This document shows, in pieces, positions 1 through 6,942 of a stretch of DNA of 36,599 nt. The notes under the pieces were generated by a model, which was not told the origin of the DNA, did no database searches, and saw only the letters and a program-made list of their open reading frames with translations. The stretch comes from Burkholderiales bacterium PBB2 (GTDB lineage Bacteria; Pseudomonadota; Gammaproteobacteria; Burkholderiales; Burkholderiaceae_C), in assembly GCA_002255955.1 (NCBI GenBank), contig NKIM01000046.1, forward strand, positions 1-36,599. The letters run 5' to 3'. Position numbers and translations under genes: made by a program. Within the stretch, counting starts at the first letter, position 1; every line of letters begins with the position of its first letter.

Positions 1-268
1 CGAAGCCGCCGGGACGCGCTTCACGAGGACGAGCCTCGTTCACCACGACGGCGCGGCCGTCGAGGTCTTGACCGTTCATGCCGTTGATGGCCGATTGCGC
101 TTCGGCATCCGAACCCATTTCCACAAAGCCGAAGCCCTTGGAACGACCTGTGTCACGATCCATCATGACCTTCGCGGAGGTCACCGAACCAAATTGCGCG
201 AACGCTTCGTGCAGAGATTCATCACGCACGCTGTAGGCAAGATTGCCGACGTAAAGCTTGTTTCCCAT
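1..268 (-). CDS. RRM-domain RNA-binding protein (3' end beyond the window)
   Basis: Reading right to left from the ATG at 266-268, the 89 visible codons form one RNA recognition motif. The RNP2-like segment LYVGNLAY lies near residues 5-12 and the RNP1-like segment KGFGFVEM near residues 44-51. The reading then enters a stretch rich in Arg, Pro and Gly (RPREARPGGF), which looks like the start of a glycine-rich tail. This layout matches the small single-RRM, cold-inducible type RNA-binding proteins common in Betaproteobacteria and Cyanobacteria, which bind single-stranded RNA. The C-terminus lies outside the window, so the total length is unknown. A purine stretch (AAAGGG) precedes the start at a longish spacing. 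Family assignment is secure; the specific RNA target is unknown. Confidence 0.9.
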   Translation of the reverse strand, partial: MGNKLYVGNLAYSVRDESLHEAFAQFGSVTSAKVMMDRDTGRSKGFGFVEMGSDAEAQSAINGMNGQDLDGRAVVVNEARPREARPGGF

Positions 269-507
269 GGGGAAGCCCTTTCAATACCAAGAAACCATGT
301 GGAGCTTCAACCCATCGTGAACCATTCAAGCGAAGGTGCGGCGTCCATACACAGGTAAACGATTATGGGCGATGGGTCCAGCCGCAAACACGGGGCTCAC
401 CGCAAGTGTTGTTTTTCGGCTGATAGAAAAAACCCTCGGGTTTTGGCGGGCGCTGGGCGGACCGAACTGCTGTTTTTCAACAAATTGGGGCGTCAAGACC
501 GCTGGCT
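269..507. other. Intergenic region between divergent genes (RRM gene and membrane protein)
   Basis: This 239-bp region must hold the promoters of two divergent genes. On the minus strand a CATAAT -10-like hexamer lies at 362-367, but I could not find a convincing -35 partner. At 429-444 there is a short inverted repeat (AAAACC, loop CTCG, GGTTTT), followed on the minus strand by further T residues. This could be a weak attenuator-like hairpin in the RRM leader. No ORF here looks real. Confidence 0.35.
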
Positions 508-1440
508 ATGATGAGCTCCATGTCCCAAACCTTGTCTCTGCACGCACTCAACCGCGTGCTGTCCTGCATCGATGCGCCGCGTAACGGGCGCGCTCTCTAC
601 GCCCTGCTCTCGGCCTTCTGTCTGGCTGGCCTGATGTTGGCCTCGGCCGAATCGGCCCTGGCCAAGGCTGACACCACCTTGGGCGTGATCTGGGCTGTGG
701 GCGGGCTGATCATCGCGTTTCTCGGCGTCAACACCACAGGGCTGCTGCTGATGGATCAGGCGCGCGGACGCGAGGTGCGCGAGGTGGCCGATGCATTCCA
801 CGACGCCCTGCGCAGCGCCCCCAAAGTGCTGCTGACCCTGCTGCTGGTGCTGGGCTCGCTGGGCCTGGTCGCGGCCGGCTTGATCGGGCTGCTGTACAGC
901 GCCCGCCTGCCCAGCGTCGGACCGGCGCTGTTTGCCCTGCTGGTGCCGGTCAGCGTGACGGCGCTGGGGGTGATGGCCTTCAGCGGCGTGATGTTGATCG
1001 GGCCGCTGACCGGTCCCTCGATCTGGTCGGGCAAAAGCCCGCTGCAAACCGCCCGCATGCTGGCGCGCCAGCTGCGCCGCGGCCCGCTGGAGGCGGGCGC
1101 CTTGATGATGGCCGTGTTTCTGATGACGGCCCTGGTCAGCGCGGCGGTCAGCTTTGTGGTGATCAGCGGCGGCCGGGTGCTGGCGCTCTTGATGGTCTGG
1201 CTGATCGGCATCGATGTGCCGGCCCAGCAGCTGATGGCCGGCTTGTTCGGCTACGGCCTGCGCACCCTGGGCGCGAATGGTGCGCCGGTGGCCACCCACC
1301 CGCTGGCCGTGGCGGCACAGACTGGCGGCGGCGTGGTCTTCGCGGTGGCCCTGGTGCTGCCGACCCTGGTGTATCTGCGTGGCTGCTGCGCGGTCTACCT
1401 GGCCCTGCAGGACTCGCCCAGCGACGACGCGGCCCTGTGA
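508..1440 (+). CDS. Polytopic membrane protein of unknown function
   Basis: The protein has 310 residues from the ATG at 508; in-frame ATGs at 511 and 520 are equally possible starts. I do not recognise the family. About six hydrophobic stretches suitable for membrane helices are visible, near residues 29-52, 58-82, 107-132, 139-168, 195-232 and 272-300. A charged segment (DQARGREVREVADAFHDALR) separates helices two and three. There is no cleavable-signal or lipoprotein pattern. The stop codon overlaps a GTG start of the next gene (GTGA at 1437-1440), which suggests translational coupling with the BtuF-like protein. That link could mean a shared role in metal or corrinoid handling, but this is inference only. 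Confidence 0.8.
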   Translation: MMSSMSQTLSLHALNRVLSCIDAPRNGRALYALLSAFCLAGLMLASAESALAKADTTLGVIWAVGGLIIAFLGVNTTGLLLMDQARGREVREVADAFHDALRSAPKVLLTLLLVLGSLGLVAAGLIGLLYSARLPSVGPALFALLVPVSVTALGVMAFSGVMLIGPLTGPSIWSGKSPLQTARMLARQLRRGPLEAGALMMAVFLMTALVSAAVSFVVISGGRVLALLMVWLIGIDVPAQQLMAGLFGYGLRTLGANGAPVATHPLAVAAQTGGGVVFAVALVLPTLVYLRGCCAVYLALQDSPSDDAAL

Positions 1441-2285
1441 ACATGCCGGCCTTCGATCCGAACGCGCCGCGCATCGCCAGCCTGGTGCCCAGCCTCACCG
1501 AGCTGCTGCTGGCCCTGGGCCTGGGGCCCTGGATGGTGGCGCGCACCGGTTTTTGCATCCATCCGGCCGAGCAGGTGGCGGCCATCCCCAAGGTCGGCGG
1601 CACCAAGGATGTGAATCTGGGCAAGCTGCGCCGCCTCGCACCCAGCCATGTGCTGCTCAATCCGGACGAGAACCGCCTGGACACGGCGGAGGCGCTGCGC
1701 CAGTTCGTGCCCGAGCTGATCGTCTCGCATCCGCAGGAGCCGGAGGACAACCTCGCCTTGCTGGCACAGATGCTGCACCACTTCGGCCACCTGCCCGGGG
1801 TGCGCGAGCGCGCCCAGGCCCTGAGCGAGCGCCTGAGCCACAGCCTGCAAGCCTGCCGGCAACAAGGCTGGCCGGGCGAGCGGGTGCTCTACCTGATCTG
1901 GCGCGAACCCTGGATGACCGTGGCCCGCGACACCTACATCGCCCGCATGCTGGCCGAGGTGGGCTGGCAAACCTGGCCGAACCAGCGCGGCGGCGACACC
2001 GGCGCGGCCCGTTACCCGCAGCTGCGCGGCGACGAGCCCTGGCTGCAGCAGGTCGACCTGGTGCTGCTCAGCTCGGAACCCTACCGCTTCGACGCCAGCC
2101 ACCGGCCCCTGGCCCAGGCCCTGTGCCCGCAGGCGCAGGTGCAGCTGATCGATGGCGAGCTGATCAGCTGGTATGGCCCGCGCGCCAGCGAGGGGCTGGA
2201 TCTGCTGCGCGCGCTCGCGACGGAACGCGTTTCGGCGCAAGCCGCCCCGCGGATCCGCCACGCCGGGTTCGGAAAGACCGGGTAA
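1437..2285 (+). CDS. BtuF-like helical-backbone metal receptor (cobalamin-binding-type) protein, no signal peptide
   Basis: This 282-residue protein (280 if the ATG at 1443 is used) has the pattern of the BtuF/FepB-type helical-backbone receptors. It opens with PRIASLVPSLTELLLALGL, followed by VARTGFCIHP, a KVGGTKDVNLGKL segment and a LxxLAPSHVLLN strand. Classical members are periplasmic binding proteins of ABC importers for vitamin B12 or siderophores. This one starts directly at the first strand with no signal peptide or lipobox, and no ABC permease or ATPase gene lies beside it. It therefore probably acts in the cytoplasm, perhaps as a corrinoid or metal carrier or sensor. GTG at 1437 gives a 4-bp overlap with the upstream membrane protein gene. 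The family is well supported; the ligand is not known. Confidence 0.82.
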   Translation: MNMPAFDPNAPRIASLVPSLTELLLALGLGPWMVARTGFCIHPAEQVAAIPKVGGTKDVNLGKLRRLAPSHVLLNPDENRLDTAEALRQFVPELIVSHPQEPEDNLALLAQMLHHFGHLPGVRERAQALSERLSHSLQACRQQGWPGERVLYLIWREPWMTVARDTYIARMLAEVGWQTWPNQRGGDTGAARYPQLRGDEPWLQQVDLVLLSSEPYRFDASHRPLAQALCPQAQVQLIDGELISWYGPRASEGLDLLRALATERVSAQAAPRIRHAGFGKTG

Positions 2286-2339
2286 TTCGGGAGCACTCCA
2301 GGGCCTGGTCACCGGCCCGCCCGGCCCACAATCAAGACC

Positions 2340-2981
2340 ATGGACATCTACAAGCCTCTCGTTGCCCTGCTCGCCATCGTCAACCCGATCGGCGTGATCC
2401 CCTTCTTCATTCATTTCACGACTGGCTTCAACCGCCAGCAGCGCCAGCACACCATCCGCGTGAGCAGCTTCAGCGCTTTTCTGGTCATTAGCATCAGCGC
2501 GCTGTTCGGCCTCAAGGTGATCGAGTTCTTCGGCATCTCGCTGGCCTCCTTCCAGGTCGGCGGCGGCACCTTGCTGCTGATCAGCTCCATCCAGATGCTG
2601 AACGCGCAGCCGGCCGAGTCGCGCAAGGAAGACCTCAGCGAAGGCTCCACCAAGCTCAGCGCCGGGGCCAGCATTGCCGTCGTGCCGCTGACCATCCCCC
2701 TGCTGACCGGCCCGGCCACCATCTCGACCATGGTGATCTACGCCGAAAAGACCCGCCACTGGTGGGAGCTGGCCATCCTGGTGGGCTACGGCGTGGTGGT
2801 GGGCCTGGTGACCTTCGGCGTGTTCTCGACCGCCGGCCGCATCGCCCGCGTGCTGGGCCAGACCGGCATCAACATCATGACCCGGCTGATGGGTCTGATC
2901 CTGGCCGCGCTGGCGGTGGAGCTGCTGGCCGACGGCCTGATCAAGCTCTTCCCGGTGCTGGCCTCGCATCTGGCGCGCTGA
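2340..2981 (+). CDS. MarC/YhgN-family integral membrane protein
   Basis: The 213-residue protein is very hydrophobic and starts with the typical MarC-family opening, in which a short N-terminus leads into VALLAIVNPIGVIPFFI. Further family signs are the Arg/Gln-rich loop after helix one, a VGGGTLLLISSIQML segment, and a central VVPLTIPLLTGPATISTMV stretch. About six transmembrane helices fit the usual length of 200-220 residues. MarC-family proteins are inner-membrane proteins of uncertain function; the early link to multiple antibiotic resistance was not upheld for E. coli MarC. The gene lies 54 bp after the BtuF-like gene and 19 bp before the GMC oxidoreductase, so it may be in the same plus-strand transcript. 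Confidence 0.9.
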   Translation: MDIYKPLVALLAIVNPIGVIPFFIHFTTGFNRQQRQHTIRVSSFSAFLVISISALFGLKVIEFFGISLASFQVGGGTLLLISSIQMLNAQPAESRKEDLSEGSTKLSAGASIAVVPLTIPLLTGPATISTMVIYAEKTRHWWELAILVGYGVVVGLVTFGVFSTAGRIARVLGQTGINIMTRLMGLILAALAVELLADGLIKLFPVLASHLAR

Positions 2982-3000
2982 AGCCCGCTGCGCCGCCGCC

Positions 3001-4659
3001 ATGTTCGACTACATCATCGTCGGCGCCGGCACCGCCGGCTGCCTGCTCGCCAACCGGCTCTCGGCCGACCCGAGCAAGCGCGTGCTGCTGCTGGAAGCCG
3101 GCGGCCGGGACGACTACCACTGGATCCACATCCCGGTCGGCTATCTGCACTGCATCGGCAACCCGCGCACCGACTGGCTGTTCCAGACCGAGGCGGAGCC
3201 CGGCCTCAACGGCCGCAGCCTGCGCTACCCGCGCGGCAAGGTGCTGGGCGGCTGCTCCAGCATCAACGGCATGATCTATATGCGCGGCCAGGCGCGCGAC
3301 TACGAGGCCTGGGCGGCGGCCACCGGCGACCCGGCCTGGCGCTGGCAGGCCTGCCTGCCCGATTTCATCAAGCACGAAGACCACTGGCGCCTGGACGACA
3401 ACGACAGCCGGGCCAGCCCCGCCAGCCCGGGCTTCAAGGCCGCCCATGGCCACGGCGGCGAATGGCGGGTCGAGCGCCAGCGCCTGCGCTGGGACATCCT
3501 CGATGCCTTTGCCTCGGCCGCCGTGCAGGCCGGCATCCCGGCCAGCGATGACTTCAACGCCGGCAGCAACGAGGGCGTGGGCTATTTCGAGGTCAACCAG
3601 CGCGCTGGCTGGCGCTGGAACACGGCCAAGGCCTTTCTGCGCCCGACCTGCTATGCCCGGCCCAACTTCGAACTCTGGACCGGTGCGGCCGTGCAGCGCC
3701 TGACGCTGGCGCGCGCGGAGAGCGGTGCGCTGCAGTGCGAAGGCGCCGAAGTGCGCACGCCGCGTGGCCTGGAAAGCGTCGCGCTGAACCCCGGTGGCGA
3801 GCTGATCCTGGCGGCCGGCGCCATCGGCTCGCCGCAGCTTTTGCAGCTCTCGGGCCTGGGGCCGGCGGCCTTGCTGCAAAGCTTGGGCATTGCCGTGCAG
3901 CAGGACCTGCCCGGAGTCGGCGCCAATCTGCAAGACCATCTGCAGATCCGCAGCATCTACAAGGTCGAGGGCGCGCGCACCCTCAACACCTTGACGCAAA
4001 GCTGGTGGGGCAAGGCCAAGATCGGGCTCGAATACCTGCTCAAGCGCAGCGGGCCCATGAGCATGGCGCCCTCGCAGCTGGGCGCGTTTGCGCGCAGCGG
4101 CCTCGATCCGGACGGGCCGGATCTGGAGTACCACGTGCAGCCGCTCTCGCTGGAGGCCTTCGGCCAGCCTCTGCACCCCTTCAACGCCTTCACCGCCAGC
4201 GTCTGCCAGCTGAACCCGACGAGCCGCGGCACGGTGCAGATCCGCTCGCCCGATGCAAGCGAGGCACCGTGCATCCAGCCCAACTACCTCGCCACAGAGC
4301 ACGACCGGCGCGTGGCCGCCGCCGCCCTGCGCCTGACGCGCCAGATCGTGGCCCAGCCAGCCCTGGCCGCCCACCGGCCCGAAGAGATCAAGCCCGGCCC
4401 GCGGCTGCAGAGCGAGGAGGAACTGGCACGTGCAGCAGGCGACATCGGCACCACCATCTTCCACCCGGTGGGCACCTGCAAGATGGGCCGCGCCGAGGAC
4501 GCCACGGCCGTGGTCGACAGCCACCTGCGCGTCCGCGGCGTGGCCGGGCTGCGCGTGGTCGATGCCAGCGTCATGCCCAACATCACCAGCGGCAACACCA
4601 ATTCACCGACGCTGATGATTGCGGAGAAGGCCGCGGCCTGGATCCTGGCCGGGGCCTGA
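3001..4659 (+). CDS. GMC-family FAD-dependent oxidoreductase (choline/alcohol dehydrogenase type)
   Basis: This 552-residue flavoenzyme has the GMC layout. The Rossmann FAD motif GAGTAG is at residues 8-13 with LLLEAGG after it. GMC signature 1 (PRGKVLGGCSSINGMIYMRG) lies near residues 78-97 and signature 2 (GSPQLLQLSGLG) near 276. The C-terminal catalytic region has HPVGTCKMG with His488 and GNTNSP with Asn532. A His-Asn pair 44 residues apart is the arrangement of choline oxidase and choline dehydrogenase, so oxidation of an alcohol to an aldehyde is likely. The substrate could equally be an alkanol or polyethylene glycol. No betaine aldehyde dehydrogenase (betB) or betI gene is adjacent, so I do not assign betA. 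It ends 15 bp from the convergent aminopeptidase gene. Confidence 0.93.
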   Translation: MFDYIIVGAGTAGCLLANRLSADPSKRVLLLEAGGRDDYHWIHIPVGYLHCIGNPRTDWLFQTEAEPGLNGRSLRYPRGKVLGGCSSINGMIYMRGQARDYEAWAAATGDPAWRWQACLPDFIKHEDHWRLDDNDSRASPASPGFKAAHGHGGEWRVERQRLRWDILDAFASAAVQAGIPASDDFNAGSNEGVGYFEVNQRAGWRWNTAKAFLRPTCYARPNFELWTGAAVQRLTLARAESGALQCEGAEVRTPRGLESVALNPGGELILAAGAIGSPQLLQLSGLGPAALLQSLGIAVQQDLPGVGANLQDHLQIRSIYKVEGARTLNTLTQSWWGKAKIGLEYLLKRSGPMSMAPSQLGAFARSGLDPDGPDLEYHVQPLSLEAFGQPLHPFNAFTASVCQLNPTSRGTVQIRSPDASEAPCIQPNYLATEHDRRVAAAALRLTRQIVAQPALAAHRPEEIKPGPRLQSEEELARAAGDIGTTIFHPVGTCKMGRAEDATAVVDSHLRVRGVAGLRVVDASVMPNITSGNTNSPTLMIAEKAAAWILAGA

Positions 4660-4674
4660 CGGTCCCTCCAGCCC

Positions 4675-6060
4675 TCAGCTCTTGGCGCTGAAGCGCTGCT
4701 CCAGATAGGCCAGCAGGGTGCGGATGGTTTGCGCCTCGCCGCCGACCGGGCGGCCGGCGCGGGCCACATCGTTCCAGGCAAACAGGTCGATGTGCAGCCA
4801 ATCCTGGTGCTCGGGCACAAAGTACTCGAGGAAGAGCGCCGCGTTGATGGCGCCGCCCAGCGCATTGCGGCCGGTGTTGACGATGTCACCGATGCTGCTG
4901 GCGATGCCCTCTTTGTAGGGCGCCCACAGCGGCATGTGCCACATCGGGTCTTCCAGCTTCAGGCCCAGGTCGACCAGGTCACGCGCGGTGTCGAAATGCT
5001 TGCTGAACAGGGCCGGCAGCTGGGCGCCCAGGGCCACGCGAGCGGCGCCGGTCAGGGTGGCCAGGTCGATGATCAGCTCGGGCTTGTGCTCGGAGGCATA
5101 GGCCAGCGCATCGCTGAGCACCACGCGGCCTTCGGCGTCGGTGTTGCCGATCTCGATGTGCAGGCCCTGGCGGGTCTTGATCACATCGCCGGGGCGGTAG
5201 GCATTGCCCGAGATCGAGTTCTCAACCGCCGGGATCAGCACCTGCAGGCGCACCGGCAGCTTGAAGGCCATGACCAGGGCGGCCAGGCCCAGGGCATTGG
5301 CGGCGCCGCCCATGTCCTTCTTCATCTGGCGCATGCCGTCGGCGCCCTTGATGTCCAGGCCGCCGGTGTCGAAGCACACGCCTTTGCCGACGATGCTCAG
5401 CAGCGGGGCTTTCGGGCTGCCCCAGTTCAGCTCGATCAGGCGCGGGGCACGCGTGCTGGCACGGCCGACGGCGTGGATGGCCGGGAAGTTCTGCTTCAAG
5501 AGCGCGTCACCGACGATCTGCTTGAACTTGGCGCCATGCTGCTTGGCGATCAGCTGAGCCGCTTGCGCCAGCTCCTCAGGGCCCATGTGCTCGGCCGGGG
5601 TGTTGACCAGATCGCGCGTGGCCGAGATGGCCGTGGCCAGGGCGATGCCGCGCTGGGCGCTGGCGTCGGCCGGCAGGTAAAGCGCGGCCGGGGCGCGGCG
5701 GCGCGGCTTGTAGAGGTCGAACTGGTAGGCGCCGAGCTCCCAGGACAGGGCGGCCTGCTCAGGCCGCAGCTGCAGGCCCTGCTCGGACAGCACATAGTCA
5801 CCCTCGGGCAGCGCTTGCGGCAGGGCCGACAGGGCAAAGGGATGGGCGGCGTGCTCGACACCGGCGAACACCTGCCCCAGCTTGCCATCGGCGCCCGGCA
5901 CCAGGGCGAAGCTGTCCGCGGCGCCCTTGAAGCCCAGGGTGGCCAGCCAGTGGCGCGTCGGCGCCGGCAGCTCGGTCACCAGGGCCTGGAAGGCGGCGCG
6001 GTCGACCACGGTGATGGCAACGGCGCCGCTGGGCGCCTTGGCTTTCAGGTGAACTGTCAT
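4675..6060 (-). CDS. Leucyl aminopeptidase family protein (M17)
   Basis: The start at the ATG ending at 6060 gives 461 residues; an upstream TTG at 6093 would add an untypical tail. The C-terminal catalytic domain has every residue expected from E. coli PepA: Lys226, Asp231, Asp249, Asp308 and Glu310 as the two-metal ligands, with Lys238 and Arg312 as catalytic residues. The M17 signature NTDAEGR is at 306-312. The N-terminal domain (about 1-150) is shorter and more divergent than in PepA (about 500 residues). That is typical of the second M17 subgroup annotated as 'leucyl aminopeptidase family protein'. It probably removes N-terminal residues from peptides in the cytoplasm. The gene is 71 bp downstream of the thioredoxin-like gene on the same strand. 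Confidence 0.93.
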   Translation of the reverse strand: MTVHLKAKAPSGAVAITVVDRAAFQALVTELPAPTRHWLATLGFKGAADSFALVPGADGKLGQVFAGVEHAAHPFALSALPQALPEGDYVLSEQGLQLRPEQAALSWELGAYQFDLYKPRRRAPAALYLPADASAQRGIALATAISATRDLVNTPAEHMGPEELAQAAQLIAKQHGAKFKQIVGDALLKQNFPAIHAVGRASTRAPRLIELNWGSPKAPLLSIVGKGVCFDTGGLDIKGADGMRQMKKDMGGAANALGLAALVMAFKLPVRLQVLIPAVENSISGNAYRPGDVIKTRQGLHIEIGNTDAEGRVVLSDALAYASEHKPELIIDLATLTGAARVALGAQLPALFSKHFDTARDLVDLGLKLEDPMWHMPLWAPYKEGIASSIGDIVNTGRNALGGAINAALFLEYFVPEHQDWLHIDLFAWNDVARAGRPVGGEAQTIRTLLAYLEQRFSAKS

Positions 6061-6131
6061 GGTGCAGGGTGCGCCTCGTGGGCGGCTGAGCAATCAAAAG
6101 CGGCGATTGTCCGCTTTTGGCGCGCGCAGGT

Positions 6132-6512
6132 TCAGCAGCTGCGCTGCAAACGCATCAACAAAGCCTGGGCGGCCGGTTGCCCGGCCTGCACCGGCAGATC
6201 CGCCGCGGTGGCCAGCAGGCGCTGGGCCGTGCTCAGATGGGGCGTGACCGGGCCGATGAAGCGCAGCTGCGCGCCCGAGCCGATCAGCAGGGTCGGGAAG
6301 GTTTCCACCTCCAGATCGCCCACCAGCTCCTCGTCATCTTCGATGTCCACCCAGATGAAACGGTGCTGCGGGAACTGCTCACGCAGCGCAGCCACCACCT
6401 CGTGGTAGCTGTCGCAGGTACGGCACCAGGCCGCGCACAAGCAAGCCACCAGCATGGGCTGGACGGAGGCATCGGGCGAAGACGGAAGGGCGGACGCGGC
6501 GGGGCTGGACAT
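6132..6512 (-). CDS. Thioredoxin-fold protein with WCRTC motif
   Basis: Starting at the ATG ending at 6512 gives 126 residues; an ATG ending at 6605 in the same frame would add 31 residues of poor quality. The protein is a small thioredoxin-fold domain. The strand PMLVACLCAAWCRTCDSY contains a redox-type Cys-x-x-Cys (CRTC), and the segment VETFPTLLIG supplies the cis-proline loop (FP). A helix and strand between them (FPQHRFIWVDIEDDEELVGDLEV) match the family. There is no signal peptide, so it is probably cytosolic. It may reduce disulfides or act as a redox adapter; the CRTC pair differs from CGPC of thioredoxin. It may be cotranscribed with the aminopeptidase gene downstream. Confidence 0.85.
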   Translation of the reverse strand: MSSPAASALPSSPDASVQPMLVACLCAAWCRTCDSYHEVVAALREQFPQHRFIWVDIEDDEELVGDLEVETFPTLLIGSGAQLRFIGPVTPHLSTAQRLLATAADLPVQAGQPAAQALLMRLQRSC

Positions 6513-6543
6513 GGTGGCGAAGCTTAGCGACAAAGCATTCACC

Positions 6544-6560
6544 GACCTTGATCCAAGGTC
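6544..6560. promoter_or_regulatory. Perfect 17-bp palindrome (7-3-7), possible operator
   Basis: The sequence GACCTTGATCCAAGGTC reads the same on both strands around a 3-bp centre. It lies 32 bp upstream of the thioredoxin-like start on the minus strand and about 170 bp upstream of the small plus-strand ORF. The core TTGATCCAAGGTCAA also resembles an FNR/ANR box (TTGAT, four bases, ATCAA) but with five central bases instead of four, so FNR binding is doubtful. It is a plausible binding site for a dimeric regulator. Confidence 0.45.
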
Positions 6561-6732
6561 AAGCCGTTGCGATCTGGCGACGCCTGGCCCGGCAAAGCTC
6601 TGCAAAAAATCTTGCGGGCACTGTCAACCGAGGGTTTTCCTGTCGCGTTGACCCAGCAAGCGACAGCCAAGGCAGATCTCCTGCAAGCCGTCGCTACCGT
6701 CGTAGCAGCAGCCGCAAGGCCTCTGAATCGCC

Positions 6733-6897
6733 ATGAAAACTCAGCAGCACCCCGAACAACAACCGCGCCGCATGCCCTGCCCCGACTGGGCATCGCTGGA
6801 CAACAAGGGCCGCAAGCACGAGGCTTTTGAATCCGGCAACTTCGCCTGCGATCGCCGCAGCCTGGCTCGCGCACTCCGCTTCGACCGCAAGCGGTGA
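6733..6897 (+). CDS. Small uncharacterised protein (54 residues)
   Basis: An ATG at 6733 opens a 54-codon frame ending TGA at 6895-6897. The product is very polar. It begins MKTQQHPEQQPRRMPCPDW, has two cysteines (residues 16 and 39), and ends in a strongly basic segment (RRSLARALRFDRKR). I do not recognise a family. Support for a real gene comes from its position: the frame ends just 9 bp before a strong intrinsic terminator, and the 5' flank is a 220-bp spacer shared with the divergent thioredoxin-like gene. The start lacks a strong Shine-Dalgarno sequence. It could be a small nucleic-acid-binding or regulatory protein, but that is a guess from charge alone. Confidence 0.55.
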   Translation: MKTQQHPEQQPRRMPCPDWASLDNKGRKHEAFESGNFACDRRSLARALRFDRKR

Positions 6898-6906
6898 TCC
6901 GCTGCA

Positions 6907-6940
6907 GCGGGTTTTGCGCAGGTTCGCAAAACCCGCTTTC
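6907..6940. terminator. Bidirectional intrinsic terminator
   Basis: A perfect 12-bp stem (GCGGGTTTTGCG at 6907-6918 with CGCAAAACCCGC at 6925-6936) encloses a 6-base loop. It is followed by TTTC on the plus strand. It lies between the stop of the 54-residue ORF and the stop of the convergent SNF2 helicase gene, so it can end both transcripts. Confidence 0.85.
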
Positions 6941-6942
6941 GT

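Noticed and set aside
1395-3002. 535-codon minus-strand frame across the BtuF-like and MarC genes
   Set aside because: It crosses two genes and a spacer, and its product has shadow-type Gln/His/Ala composition with no domain.
3001-4659. Assignment of the GMC oxidoreductase as betA
   Set aside because: The catalytic residues fit, but no betB, betI or choline transporter gene is adjacent, and other GMC alcohol dehydrogenases look alike.
4729-6408. 559-codon plus-strand frame opposite the M17 aminopeptidase
   Set aside because: The minus strand encodes all M17 catalytic residues in order; the plus frame is a composition shadow.
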